From: Melitaea cinxia
Lineage: Eukaryota > Arthropoda > Insecta > Lepidoptera > Nymphalidae
Direction: 5' to 3'
NCBI RefSeq assembly: GCF_905220565.1
Contig: NC_059412.1
Location: 14,232,125 to 14,296,124 of the forward strand
Length of the DNA stretch: 64,000 nt
The notes beneath the pieces are model-generated. The model made no database searches and was not told where the DNA came from. It was given only the letters and a program-made list of their open reading frames with translations. The stretch's first letter is position 1. Each line of letters opens with the position of its first letter. Positions 63,518-64,000 of this stretch are shown piece by piece. A program made the position numbers and the translations under genes.

Positions 63518-64000
63518 GTGAGTGTTTCCCCCACCACCGATTTTCTTTTTTGGAATAAGAGACACAAATGCGTGTACAGTACCATGGATATCTGCAGTAT
63601 TAGAGGGATTGCAAAAGCATCGCTTCCTATATAGAATACCGCAATAATTAAAAAGGAAAATTCATTGGCTACTGTTTATTGAGATAGAAATCAGTAGGAT
63701 ATGACTTGTTCGAAATTCGGAGCAGCATCAACCTTTCAGAAGACCACAGCACTGCTTTGCAGTAGTGTTGTGTTCTTGTGGTGAATAAGGAAGACAGAAC
63801 TCCTGGGGAGGTTTTTCGAATTAGGTATATTGCATACCCCTATTACATATTTAAAAAAAAATCCGAATTGTACAAATAGAACAATTGGTATAAAATTTTG
63901 ATACAAATTTTTGCTCAAAAATAATAAATGCGATACTGAACCTGCTGATAAACAATAGAAAATCCATTGATATTTTCAGAAATCGCAAATTGTTCCAATT
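63518..64000 (+). other. sol intron 15 (5' part) with a diverged SINE
   Basis: 63711-63815 is a decayed family-1 SINE (TTCAGAAGACCACAGCACTG, GTGTTGTGTTCTTGTGGTGA, CTCCTGGGGAGG). An acceptor-like TATTTTCAG lies at 63971-63979. The sequence after it does not resemble the expected next calpain residues. Confidence 0.55.

Noticed and set aside
63980..64000. Possible start of sol exon 16 after TATTTTCAG
   Set aside because: In the required phase it reads KIANCSN, which does not resemble the conserved calpain continuation. Only 21 nt are visible.

Overview
The window is animal nuclear DNA, almost certainly from a moth or butterfly (Lepidoptera). It is AT-rich and has large spliceosomal introns. 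It is crowded with short retroposons and Helitron remnants whose CTAG-T ends (for example the GCGCGCAGAAGCTAG terminus) are characteristic of lepidopteran genomes. The species cannot be read from the sequence.

Layout. Positions 1 to about 34.7 kb are a gene-poor, repeat-dominated stretch. Its only long open frame is an intact 986-codon endonuclease/reverse transcriptase of an RTE-type non-LTR retrotransposon (14351-17311, minus). That element sits in a three-level nest: RTE inside a hairpin-headed SINE, inside an RTE-derived non-autonomous element. A 1.35-kb non-autonomous hAT transposon (30752-32097) with arrays of a GGTCTTG word interrupts a Helitron. At 35.05-37.72 kb (minus) lies a broken THAP-domain/P-element transposase gene with its middle missing. 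From 39.2 to 40.7 kb there is a foldback element with about 184-bp inverted ends, then a 5-unit tandem array rich in GCCAT (YY1/Pho-like) cores.

The one host gene is on the plus strand from 41224 past the right edge. It is the lepidopteran orthologue of Drosophila small optic lobes (sol), equivalent to vertebrate calpain-15. I traced 15 coding exons whose splice phases all agree, giving about 1118 codons. The product has six RanBP2-type zinc fingers (in exons 1, 3, 4, 6, 7 and 9) followed by a calpain protease core with Cys879, His1046 and Asn1069 all present. A further 132-nt exon (45971-46102) is proposed. It would add a seventh finger and keeps the frame whether included or skipped. The end of the protease region and the C-terminal SOL-homology domain lie beyond the window.

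The most unusual signal is in sol itself. Three introns begin with a tandem array built on the exon's own 5' splice site. One, after exon 14, is 24.3 visually identical copies of a 128-bp unit made of exactly 32 codons of protease-core exon plus 32 nt of intron, so the splice donor is present 24 times. A second, after exon 11, carries 12 donors. A third, after exon 4, is a G-rich minisatellite. No new multi-gene system is apparent. The interest lies in these donor-seeded arrays, the candidate extra zinc-finger exon, and the nested or partnered transposons.
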